Shown here piece by piece: positions 12,598 to 25,055 of a stretch of DNA of 64,000 nucleotides. The DNA is from Mytilus galloprovincialis (Eukaryota; Mollusca; Bivalvia; Mytilida; Mytilidae): contig NC_134847.1 of the NCBI RefSeq assembly GCF_965363235.1, positions 58,436,439 to 58,500,438 on the forward strand. The letters are read 5' to 3'. The first letter of the stretch is position 1, and every line of letters begins with the position of its first letter. Under the pieces are notes generated by a model, which ran no database searches, was not told the DNA's origin, and saw only the letters and a program-made list of their open reading frames with translations. The position numbers were made by a program, and so were the translations under genes.

Positions 12598-12780
12598 AAA
12601 GAAGATGTGGTATTATTGCCAATAAGACAACTCTCCATGAGACACCAAATGACACAGAAATTATCAACAATAGGTCACCATTGGTTTTAACTATGGGCTT
12701 TGCTTATTGTTAAATTTCACCATTCGGGCTTCAACAATGAGCAAAGCCCATAGTTAAAACCAAAAGGTTGTAATCATGTT
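12598..12780 (+). repeat. Interspersed repeat family A copy with internal hairpin
   Basis: It starts AAGATGTGGTATTATTGCCA and follows family A order. At 12681-12763 it forms an inverted repeat of about 31-bp arms (TTGGTTTTAACTATGGGCTT on the left, AAGCCCATAGTTAAAACCAA on the right) around a loop of about 20 bp. Other copies have only the right arm. Confidence 0.75.
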
Positions 12781-13285
12781 AAACGAATTGCAGAAAGCAC
12801 CTTTCAAAAGGCGTGTTTAATTTAATTTAATTGATCAGGGTTGTAAAAATCTTATTGTCATCCCGGAATCCTGTTACTAGGCAGGACACCTTCAAAAGTT
12901 AGTCATTACAAATGTGAAGTGGCGGATTTTCATTAATTTTCTCTTTTTTGATAACCTTATCAAAGATTACTACTGTGTGTCGAGATACTGTTTTCTTTTA
13001 TTTGAGCAGCAACCACTTGTTAACGGAAATATTTCGTGTAGATTTAAATACTATCATTAATTTAAAAGGTTGAATGTTAATGGGGCTGTACAATCCTTCT
13101 TGTAAATTTTACGTAAGCACGGGATCACCCTCAACTATAGTTATGAAATTATATGTAAATTATTTAGAATGTACTGAAGAAAAATAGTGTACACTACTGC
13201 GTGCTGTTGAGAACAACTTCGTCGCAAAAGATCCACATTTTTAAATGAACCAATCGTAAGTTTAACAAGAAAAAAAATTAAATAG

Positions 13286-13565
13286 GAATAAAATTGAGAA
13301 TGGAAATGAGGAATGTGTCAAAGAGACAACAACCCGACCAAAGAGCAAACAACAGCCGACGGCCATCAATCATTGGTCTTTAATACAGCGAGAAAATCCC
13401 TCGACCGGAGGCGTACTTCAGCTGGCACCTAAACAAAAATGTATACTAGTTCAGTGATAATGGACGTCATACTTAACTCCAAAATATACACAAAAAACTA
13501 AAATTTAAAATCATACTACAAGACTTACAAAGGCCAGAAACTCCTGACTTTGGACAGTAGTTTTT
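13286..13565 (+). repeat. Interspersed repeat family B copy
   Basis: Family B is defined by AAAATTGAGAATGGAAATG, GGAATGTGTCAAAGAGACAA, CAACCCGACC, AGAGCAAACAACAG, GAGGCGTACTTCAGCTGGC, AGTTCAGTGATAATGGACGT and GGCCAGAAACTCCTGACTT. All boxes are present here in order. Dispersed on both strands; SINE- or MITE-like. Confidence 0.78.
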
Positions 13566-13734
13566 ATAAAATGTTTAAGGTGTGGTTTTCCCCGTTTATT
13601 TATACTCAATGATTGATAAAGAAAACTTACTTATTTTCATGATTTAGATTGTTTATTTCATTATACTGTGATAGTTGACAATCTTATGACAAATGGGGCC
13701 GAGTCGTCTAAATGGTCGTACTACTGTATCACTG

Positions 13735-13925
13735 AAATTGAGAATAGAAATGGGGAATGTATCAAACAACCCGACCATGGAAAAAACAACAGCAGAAGGT
13801 CACCAACAGGTCTTCAATGTAACGAGAAATTCCCGCACCCGGAGGCGTCCTTCAGCTGGCCCCTAAACAAATATATACTAGTTCAGTGATAATGAACGCC
13901 ATACTAATTTCTAGTCTGTCAACAC
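13735..13925 (+). repeat. Interspersed repeat family B copy
   Basis: It has TTGAGAATAGAAATGGGGAA, CAACCCGACCATGG, GAGGCGTCCTTCAGCTGGC and AGTTCAGTGATAATGAACGC in family B order, about 450 bp after another copy in the same orientation. Confidence 0.75.
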
Positions 13926-14045
13926 CGAGGTTGTGAGTTCTAATACTACACGCGACAAGTGTACAAGACTCCAATCTTTAATTTACAAAGATTGTTAGTT
14001 TTCTTATCGAAGTTTGAGGGTTCTCCCAACTGCCATAATGTAGCA
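13905..14045. repeat. Possible interspersed repeat fragment
   Basis: Contains GTCAACACCGAGGTTGTGAG and TTTACAAAGATTGTTAGTTT, boxes I recall from an abundant mussel repeat. There is only one copy in this window, so the call depends on recall. Confidence 0.35.
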
Positions 14046-14251
14046 AAATAGTGCTGAGGATAGCTTTAAACACAAAACACCATCTAATCTATCAATCAAA
14101 ATATAGAAAAGGAAAAACTATATACATGCATAATTAACACATTATTTTGAGGAAAGGTAAATATGACGTAAAAATGTCATTTAAAATATTATAATAGCAT
14201 AGTATCTTACATTTCAGCCTATATACTAAGTATACACAATAAAATACAGTA

Positions 14252-17200
14252 ATGTTGTCTTGGTTCAGAGAAATATGTTTGTTGTTTCCATGCATCTTTA
14301 GTTTTATATGTGAGTATATCTAGAAATAAATTGAAGCAACTTAATATATTTTGATTGCATTTAGAATTTATATTTAGCATATCGGCAAAAGTCTATAACA
14401 AAAAAAAAATCCCATGATGAGATTGCAAAGGGGAAGGAGTTGAGTACTAAAATAATTGTGCCTATACCAATTCAAAAACCTGGGATCGGCAGTACCTGTC
14501 TGTAGTTATAAACAAGAGTTTTGTGTCCGTATGTTAATTTAGTATATATTTCAAAACTGTGTGTTGCTGTTTAATTTATTCAGGTTTTTTTAAAGTTCGG
14601 GACAATTAAGAAATTGTCTCCCTGAACACATCACACTTTCCTTTTTATTCACAGTGAAGACAATGTTAGCCATGAATCCTTCATTATGTTATCACATAGT
14701 ATGTAGATTTTTTTTTATATTTTTGTTTGTTTGTAGATGCTGATTGCCCGGATGAAGCTGCATTTACTAAACATACAGCTGCAATTGCTACTATCTACGA
14801 CAACCAGACAAAAGGTATAAAACTTCATCTTTATATCCATTTTATTTGTAACATTATCAATGCAAACATAATCAATTACTAGTATTGACACGTATCGATT
14901 TGGAGTATTGAGTTTGCATCCTTAGTTTGAAGTCAACCAGGAAATTATTGCTAATATATCTGAAATATTGCTTCCAACTGCTAATGTAAAAATAATGATA
15001 AAATACAAATATACGAAAATGATGTCTGTGCAATGTCCAATCGTGGTTAATGTTTGGCATACTCTAGTTGCCTTCGTTAATCAGTACTGTAAATTATTTT
15101 ATTTTCAGATGTTTTTCACTAGAAACTCAGATTATAATTGAGTTGTTGGTCGTTAATTCATTAATCTAATTATTTATGCATATGTCAGCATATTCAATCA
15201 TTTGAATTTAAACCGTTTATATTTTTCAAGGAGATCTAGTTTTTACGTATCCTAAAAGTTTGAATTCATCACTAACATTTAAGAGAAACTGTCCAGGTCT
15301 CATCATACAAGGAAACGAGATTCGTTTAGCTCTGACCAATGTTGATTTGAACGAGAAATGTGTAAGTGATTAATTGGATGATTTTACAGACTTTTTGCAT
15401 TGATAATAATTATATGTCATATATATTCTGAGTTGCAGATTCACTGGTTTAGATTTTAAATTATTGGAATTCTAAGCATCTTGTAACTTAGTCTAACCTT
15501 CATTTTTGAGCGGAAAAGCTTTGTTTCGTCATGTATAAATACCCGTTTATTGTCGGGTGAAAAATATGTTTGTTAACTTTTGGTCTCTGATGGAAAGTTG
15601 TCTGGATTCTCATACCACATTTTATTATTTTTATACTTGATATTTTTTTTATTCATAACACTGCAACTCATCTATTTCAGGATGAACCTTTTGGAGAATG
15701 CGAAATATATTGTGATAAAACAGTAAGTGAACAAAGTAAAACTATGTTTTTACATATTTTTCAGAATTTGAAAGAGTTGCAGTTCTAAATAATTGATATG
15801 TGTAGGTCTACCGTTACGATTTCATTCAGACGCCTTACAATACGATTTTTTAGCAGCCGCAAATGAAAAGTTTTAACTTTTTCGCTTACAATAGTTAAAT
15901 ATGCTCTAAGTGCAAAATGAATTATCGACATTGTCTTCAGTGATTATAAACACAGTACTACACATTGTAATTTAATAAGAAGAAAGTATTTAATTAACTC
16001 AGATCAGTCACGTTGCAAGTCATATATGTTGTTCTGCGTGTACCTTTATTTTAGGCATGTATTGTTGATTTTGTAGCTTAAAGAGTCCCTGTTTCCCAAA
16101 AGGATAAATTTAAATCAAAAGGGGCCAACATTTTCACAGAAAATATATACAGTTAACGTCACAGAGGTAGCTATATTTCCATACATATAAATATAAGAAT
16201 GTGAATTTTTTTACACCGCATTATTTTTATTTTACTTCAATAATTTGGTATTAAAAATGAAATATAAGACACAAATCTTTAAAACTCCAAACAAAATAGC
16301 ATCTCCAAAGTATTTAAAAGAAAGGAAATCAAAATCCCCTGGTTCATTTGATAATTCACACACAGGGATAAACCTATCTGGGATAGTTGTACCTTTTAGG
16401 GTATTTGTTAACAACCAATAGTGCAATAAACTGAATAATTATTAAAAAAAAAAAGAAAAAAAGAAAGGAAATGAAGAAGTGTGTATGTAGCCTCTGAGTT
16501 GTCTAACTGGTAATCAAACCACATGTTCTTTTTTTATATTCGAGTAATCAAATAAGTTTCTGAAACAACTGTTGACAATCATACAACAGAAAAGTGTAGA
16601 TTGAACAACTCCATCCCACCCAAAACCAGGGATAATTAAATACTTCGGATTGGTAACAGGTTTCTGCTGTACTTGTGTCAAACATTTTCAAAACCGTCGA
16701 CTGACATGTACTGTAAAAGAAAGACCTGTTTCAAATTCCGCGATTAAATAGTTTAGGACTTATAATATAAACTCTAATACAATGTATTTATAAAAATCGA
16801 AGGAAGAGATAATAATAATAATAAATTCTTTATTTAACGAAGATAACCAACACATATAAAAAAAATCTACTTTATTTCAGTATAACGTTCGGAAATAAAC
16901 GGTATTCATTTTCAAACAATGCGGAAGTATTTTCTACGGTTTTATGTATCTGTGAGATTTTTATTTTATATTTCAGAATAAGTTGAATGGTTCGGTCATA
17001 TTTAGTTTCAATAATGGAGACATAAAACGCCATGACTGCTATTATCCTGACGACAAAGTTTTCATTTTAAAGGTTAGATTAAACTTTTTGGATGTTCTAA
17101 TTTCATTTCAAGTTTGTTCATGATTGTCTTTATGAAATATGTTTATTTTCTGTGATACTCTACTGTCATTGCAACTCAAACCCAAAATATATATAAATTG

Positions 17201-20200
17201 ACACAAGTCTTCAAACAAAAAGAAGCTATAAAACCATACGAGAAAAAAATATCATATGGTCTGAAAAATAAAATTGAGAATGGAAATGGGGAATTTGTCA
17301 GATAGATGTAACAACCCGACCATAGAGCAGACAACAACCGAAGGCCACCAATAGGTCTTCAGCGCATCGAGAAACTGCCGCACCCGGAGGAGTCCTTCAG
17401 TTGGCCTCCAAACAAATAAGTACTTTCTTTCAGTGACAATGGACGTCATACCAAACTCCGAATTATACTCAAGAATTAAAATTAAAATTCATACAAGAGT
17501 AACAACGGTCAGAGGCTCCTGACTTGGGACATGCGCGAACATATAAGAGTAACTAACGATACATTTTAGACTTGTGATTATAATTTTATTTTTGCGAAAA
17601 GTACTTTGGACCTTGACAAAAATTAGTTAAGTCCTCTTAGCGGTAATATTTTCTTGTAAATTCAAGTTTTATGCTTAGCAAAATTAAACTACAATAAATC
17701 ATTCATGTAGGTCGTTTGCATGCAAGAATTACATAAATGTAATATGTGAACACTAATGACAACTTGTTTAGTGTTCATTCAATTAATATATATTTCTTTT
17801 GTTTTTTATTCTTTTTACTTTTTTCAGAATTCTGGGAAGCAAATATTTGGAATAACATATCCTGGAAAGATTTTTCTTACAAAACAATTGGATTATGAAG
17901 ATGGTGACAGGAATTTCGACTTGGATATAACACTTGATGTAAGGTCATCCATGTTATATTTTTTAATAAAATGTATTACATTATTTATCTAGTACAACAA
18001 AAGTTTGAAAAAAATATTATTTTTTAAAAAGCCTGAAAAATTTAAAATCTGGAACTGAAGTCATCGAAATGGTGGATTTTTTTAATTGACAAAAGCCCAT
18101 ACTTTTAGCAATCGAGTGACGAACAGCCAGGCAGATTGTTAATGAAATCATATGTGTGCCATCTGCTTGTTGACTTGTTCCTTTATTCTTATTAGACAAA
18201 ATTTCTAAAAAATAAAAAGAAGACTACACAAGCCTTACAGTTCACACATAAAAAAAGAAGATGTGGTTTGATTGCCAATGAGACAACTCTCCACAAGAGA
18301 CAAAAATGACGCAGAAACTTTAAAACAACTATAAGTCGCTGTACTTAAAATATGAGCAAAGCCTATACCGCATAGTCAGCTATAAAAGGCCCCGAAATGA
18401 CAATGTAAAAACAATTCAAACGAGAAAACAAACGGCCTAATTCATGTACAAAAAATGAACGAAAATCAAATATGTAACATATAAACAAATGACAACCACT
18501 GAACCACAGGCTCCTGACTTGAGACAGGCAAATACATATAGAATGTGGAGGAGTTAAACACATGCCGATATACAGATAAAGCCCATGTACTGAATAAACC
18601 CGTGTTTATCTTGGAGTTAATTTTAGACAAAGAGGATTGCCTGATAACTAAACTTAAAAAAAAAACACCGATGATTTCATTGTTTTCCAATTTTTAACTT
18701 TTTGTGTAGCTATATTCCCGCAGCACTGTTCCTTATGTATCTTTCCTACGATTATAAGCATAAACATCGTATTTTGTAGCCTATTACCTTGTTTTAATTA
18801 TGAAAATGTCAACATTGAATAAGATTCCTACAGTTTGAATAAATCTAAATATGTTTCTCTTTTTCAGAACAGAAACCGCACCACGAAAACCACAATTCGG
18901 GTTAATGTTATTGATGTGGACGATATGGATCCTGTGTTTGACCATGACGATTTCAAACTACAAATATCCGAAAATGTAATGTTAACAAGTATCTTATAGT
19001 GTGCATGATTGCAAACATGATAAAATGATAAATGTAAAGTAGGATTATAAATATATATCTGATTCTACCACTGCATCGAGTGTGATACCATATTTATAAA
19101 AAAAATTGCCTGCTTATTATTTGAAAATCATTCGAGAAACAGATTCCACCACCATATCTCGTGTAATACGATATATATCCGCCCGAGACAGTTAAATTTT
19201 CACATTTAAAACGCGAGGCTTTCCGAGCGTTTCAAATATTTAAAATGTAACTGTCGAGAGTGGATAAATATTGTATTACACGAGATTTGGTGGTGGAATC
19301 TGATTCTCTAATGATTTTCAAATAATAAGCAGGCAAAATTGTTCCTTCTTTTCGAGTGATCTGCAAACAAATGTGTTCTTTCTACGTGAAGTCATCAGGC
19401 CTGGTCGCCTTTTTTTCATGCCGTCACAATAGGAAATTCAGAGGAAAACATGAAAATTCGACGTCATAATCGGATTTTAACCAATGAAGAACTGAGATCA
19501 AACGAACCACACGTTGATTAAATTCTTTTTTATACAATGGGTGCAGTTAGGGATTAATTGTCGAAGAATTAGAGAAAAATGCATACACTATTGATGAGAT
19601 TTATATGAATTTAGATTGCAAATGACCATAACATTTTATACATTTTGTGGCTATTTTCTGGCCTTAACTTCTCAAGGAACGCTCCAACCCAAATATTTGA
19701 AAGCCAAGGATAGATAAATGTACACGATAGAAACGTTAAGAGCTATAGGACAAATAGAAAGGGACATCAAACTTATAGATTCAAACGTATTGAAATTTCA
19801 ATTTACTTGTGATTTGTCATTGTGTATTGTGCTATTTCAGGTTAGTTATAGCATGTCCTGGCAGAAAACAACGCCAGTAATATCGGCGCATGACCGAGAC
19901 AGTGGTACTGGGAAACAGGATATTGAGTTTGAAGTGTACGGTTAGTCTTTCAGTCAGTTAACTAACTTGAGATATAATTAGGAATTTGCATATGATCATT
20001 CTATTGTAAACATAACGGGTAACTTTACTATTTGTTTGATACGAGTATTTTGTTTTCACTAAACCGATTCAAGAGCACTTGAACGCAGAAAGGACAAAAC
20101 ACGACCTCTGTTTAAACAAGTGGGTGTAAATGTGGAAAGTGTAAAAAGTATCGTAAATAACAAAAAAGAAATAATATTATCACCTTAGTGATTATTATAA

Positions 20201-23200
20201 CATTATCATTTGAAGCTATATAAGCCTACATTTAAATTTCAGACAATAATGACAAAAGTGTGTTTGATATCAATAGAAAAACAGGAGAAGTAAAGCTTTT
20301 CAAGATATTTGACAGGGAACCTCAAAGCATATACAACTTTAAAATAAAGGTATACATGTACTCAGACATATTCATGTTTCCTTTCATTAGAATTATCTAA
20401 TGATCATCTTATGTTATTTAAAGTTGAGAGGTAAACACAAAACAAGCACCTCGTCATAACTATCAAGGGAAGTAACGAGCTTGTTTTATCCTGTAGTCAA
20501 GTCACAGCATTGAGAGGCTATATATTTGCCTAGGATTCAAGAAGACAAAGTATTCTCGACTCATTATAACATAAACAACACAATGAAGTTACTGAGACAA
20601 TTTAAACTTATTTTGAATACAAAAAACCAAATCGGTAAAAGGAATGACTCCAATAAATACCAAAAGTAAGACATAAACGTTCCAGGAGAAGGCCAGAACA
20701 GTTGTTATCTCAATTATAGAAAACAAAGGTTTCCATTAAATTGTAAACACATTTGGACATACAAACAAAATTATCAGTGATATAATAAAGAACTAATGAA
20801 TGATGATCCATGTACATTTATAAATGGGAATTGTTTTACATTCGTCATTTCGTGGTCTTTTATGCGGTATATGTTTGGTCATTTTTGAAAGCCGCACGGT
20901 GACTTATAAATGTAAACATATGTGTCATTTTGTTCCCTAGTGGATAGTTGTCTCATTTGCAATCACATCACATCTTCTTTTTATATGTATAGTATTAGCT
21001 GTGAAACTAGTTTATTAAGCTGACTAAAATAAAACCAACGCATTGTATTAATAAGCGTACACTGCTAACATATAGTATGTTCTCAAATGGTGCTTTTTTC
21101 ACACCTAGGTGCATATACGGATTTATTTTATTTAATAGTATTTGTGTTTTAGGTTTATCAGATAAATGATCATCGCAGAAGTGCTACAGCAAATCTTAAT
21201 ATAATCGTATCAGATACAAATGACAATAAACCAATATTTGACAAGTCAGAATACCGTGCTAATGTGGATGAACACAGCAGTAAAGGAACCCTAGTTCTAA
21301 GAGTCCATGCTTCGGATAAAGATAGTGTATGTATTGAACACAAAGACATATGAAAAAACGTTTATCGACTCCACTTATTATTTCTATAGAATAAGCCTTT
21401 TTTTCTATTTTGTAAATAATGTTAGGTAAATCAGAGTGATATTTATAGATTATCGTTGATTATCTCAACGAGATTGATTTTCTCGCTTGAGCCGGGAAAA
21501 ATTGCAATGATAAACTTCTATGTTTGTATACAAAATGAAGTTGTAATCAACCACACACATATTATAATCCTGCAAATATATCACAGGAGTATGACAATTA
21601 GGTAACTACTATGGTTCAACCCATGTGAATAAAAGGTCTTTGGGGGTATACGTCAATAAGAAAGCACCCGAAAGACTTAAATAACAAAAAGACTTCTACA
21701 TTTAAATTCAGCGTGTCTGAGTATTTGTACATCCCGTAAACCGAACTCTTCGACCCTTACAGAGTTTGTTCATATCTATATTGGAGATGTCCATATGACC
21801 ATAATTCTACCCATTAGTCGACTATAGCAGTTCTTCCGAAATTCGTAACTCAACGTTATTCTGTTAATGTAACCAATACCTACCTCATATAATTGAGAGC
21901 ATTGTGTTTTATCCATTAAATTTATGGGTAAATAATAAAAATGTGTTTGTTTTTCAAATTAAAGATTGCGCTTTACTTTTTCAGGGAAATAACGCAGTTG
22001 TGATATATTCAATAGAAACCATACAATCTGTGTTTCAAATAAATGAAAATTCTGGTGAAATACTAGTAGCTAACTCAGAAAAGTTAGACAGAGAAGTAAA
22101 CGAAACGTTTATTTTAAACGTAAGTGTAAAAACAATCAAATATCACAAGTGATGTCGCTTATTTGAAGACTTTATTGCAGAATTGGTCAAAGACCACTAT
22201 GTACAATAAGACATATAATAAAAGTTAAAAATAAAAAAATGCACCACCACACTCCTGCTTAATGCGATGTGAACTGTATAATTTAAAAACAAAAATGCTA
22301 TAACTCAAATCCAAATAGTCTGTTCAAATAGTTTTGTGTTCTGCTAACTGTTTGTTTTGGGTTTTTTTTTTTTTTTTTTAAAAACCCTCTGTGTTTGGTT
22401 TAGTGTTTGAATCTTATGTGGGTATGATTTGGATTCTGAAATCACAGATTTGTTATTTACAGATTAAAGCTACCGATTCGAAGAAAAATGATTTTTATGA
22501 CCAAGCAGTAGTTACAATTAAAGTTTTAGACAAGAATGATAATGGTCCAGTCTTTACTCACAATAGTTATCACTTTAACTCAACAGGCACGTACATTATT
22601 GTACAGGTAAATGAATAACTTTGATTTGTTATATTGAAAAATAATATATGTTAATGCAGTCTAACTGCAAAGGTGTTCGGTTGTCAAATATTGAAAAATA
22701 ATATTTTGCAAGTAATTGATTTATTTACATAGTAGTACATTGTTCACAATAGTTCATTTTGCTGAATTTTCTATTTACATTGCAAAATTGTAACAATCGT
22801 AACAATATACATTCATTATTGAAGTCGAAGATAAAACATGAAAAGAAATGTTACATTCTATTTTGCAACGTTTTTCATATCGATAATACAAATAAAGATA
22901 TATTTCTGGGTGTGGCTGTTAAATTACGAGTCAAGTTCAAAAATTTACGGTATCAATCAAGTCCAGTTACTTTTACAGTGACTAAAAAATCTAGAATTAT
23001 ACAAGTTAAATGATTGCAAGAATGGTTGCTAAACATTCAGTGGCAAATATTTCATGAATGTTACTGACGATTATTTTTTTAAAGAAAATATAAAGATGAT
23101 TTGTGGTGAGAAATAACCCCCTCTCATAGTGCGTCAGTGAAGGGTTAACATATTTTTGAAGTTAAGATAATCTTATTCCATGTATAATTATATCAGTTGC

Positions 23201-25010
23201 AAGTAATGTGTAAAATAATAAAAATACCGCACTCCAAGGAAAATTCTAAACGAAAGGTCCACAAACAAACGGCAAAATCAAAAACTGTAACACATCAAAC
23301 GAATGGATAACAATTGTCATTTTCCGGACTTGGTACAGGCATTTTCTTATGTAGAAAAAACTACATTAAACCTGGTTTTATAGCTAGCTAAACCTCTCAC
23401 TTTTATTGTAATATATTGTAAAATTATTTGCCTTTTACATTTGTAAGGTTAAAGCCAGCGATAGAGACAAAGAAGATAATGGTAAAGTTGTTTATACCTT
23501 GGAATCTGTACAACGTAATATCAAGTTAGATTCTAACACTGGAAGACTAACAATGATTGGTCAACTTCCAACTGATACTAGTATTAGGGTAAAAGCATGT
23601 GATTCTGTGAAGATCGTCAGTAGCAGGCAAGTAGTTCTTATGAATTAGACTGGTCTCAGTTGTTATATGCTGATAATTGTCATTAGTAGTTTCTATATTA
23701 AGAAAGGTGTTGCCATGAATTATAATTGATGTGGTCATAATTATAAATCAACTGTTGAATAATTCTGAAATACTAAGGCTTTTCTACCTCAGAAATAAAT
23801 TACCATATCAGTATTTGGCAAAACTTTAAGGAATTTTAAGTACTCAATGCTCTTCATTTGGCCTTTTTAACTTTTTTTATTTGAGCGTCACTGGTGCGTC
23901 TTTTGTAGACGATTCCTGACGCAAAAAGTAGATTTTAATCCTAGTATCTATCATAAGTTTATTTAGAGAAATTAAAAATATTAGTAAGTTTACATCCTAA
24001 TTGAATTTGTAGATTACACACTGCCTATTTTAAAGAATATGACTTAAATGTGTCATTAAGCATACACCAATGTTGCTTAATCTACTATGTATAATGCAAA
24101 CTTTCAACTTATTTAAATCTTTAAAAAAATATCTCAAAGTTTTTTTTTTATCACATTTGTAGAAGATGTACATTTGCACAAGTTTTCATTTATGCTGGAA
24201 TGGTACACGTGAATAGTTATAATTTGACGGCAACTGTTATGGAAAATGTATTGGTTGGATCGTATGTCAGTAATATTGAGGTATGTTTATCATAACATAC
24301 ATATTGTACTCTTTGGTCGGATTGTTGTCTCTTTGACATATTCCCCATTTCCATTCTCAATTTTATCTTAAAGTCGTGAAGAATTATGTAGCATCGTAAA
24401 AGTACCAGATCCTGGATATTTGTGTTTTCTGATCTGACGGTTAACTAGAAATATTTGTTTTAGTTTTTGTAACTTTAAATTAAAGACATATACTGTAGAA
24501 AAATAATATTAATTTTGTTTGATTTGATCTCAAAAAAAGAAACACTTTTTGAAACTTTATTCAATGTGACTAATTTAGGTAAACACTATATTTGTTAAAA
24601 TTATAAATTATACATTTGTACTTCTATCTTTTTTTATATTTCAGATTTCTGGTAATAGATACGAGATCATCAATAAAAATGTTCCTTTCACAATAGATAT
24701 TTCAAGGTATTTATACAACTTAAAGATTTTCTTTAAGGCAAATATATTGTCTTGTTTTTTCAATGTTATCGTAGATTCCTACCTATTTACTTAAGTAAGG
24801 TAGCTAAATTTAAAATAAAAACAGCAGATACAGAAAAATAAATTCCTTGTATCTGTAACGCTTTTCTGGATTCATCACTGATGTATATACATTTGGCCCG
24901 TATGCATAAAGCTATTTAAGTTGAGATGTTTTTCTAAAAGGACGGATTTATCTGCATGTCCAACAAATAATGAATACTACGATTCGATTTGTTAACTCCA
25001 TTGGTTTCAC

Positions 25011-25055
<45 letters not shown>

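Larger units (their letters stand above)
14252..18975 (+). other. Exons 1-7 of cadherin-like gene: signal peptide, Cys-rich N-terminus, EC1 end
   Basis: Exon 1 codes MLSWFREICLLFPCIFSFI; exon 2 completes YA and then DCPDEAAF, giving a signal peptide cut near residue 21. Exons 2-5 code six cysteines (DC, NC, KC, EC, YC, DC), perhaps three disulfides, before EC-like sequence LDYEDGDRNFDLDI in exon 6. Exon 7 ends EC1 with DVDDMDPVF. Exon 4 is only 42 bp but is in frame with good splice sites. Confidence 0.82.
22463..24706 (+). other. Exons 12-15 of cadherin-like gene: degenerate EC4 and start of EC5
   Basis: EC4 keeps VKASDRDKEDNGKVVYTL and KLDSNTGRLT but has no linker of the DxNDNxPxF type after it. 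Instead exon 13 ends KACDSVKIVSSR and exon 14 continues RCTFAQVFIYAG, with two cysteines. The EC4-EC5 joint therefore probably binds less calcium and could bend (inference). Exon 13 ends at a GC donor (AG/GCAAGT at 23627). Confidence 0.75.
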
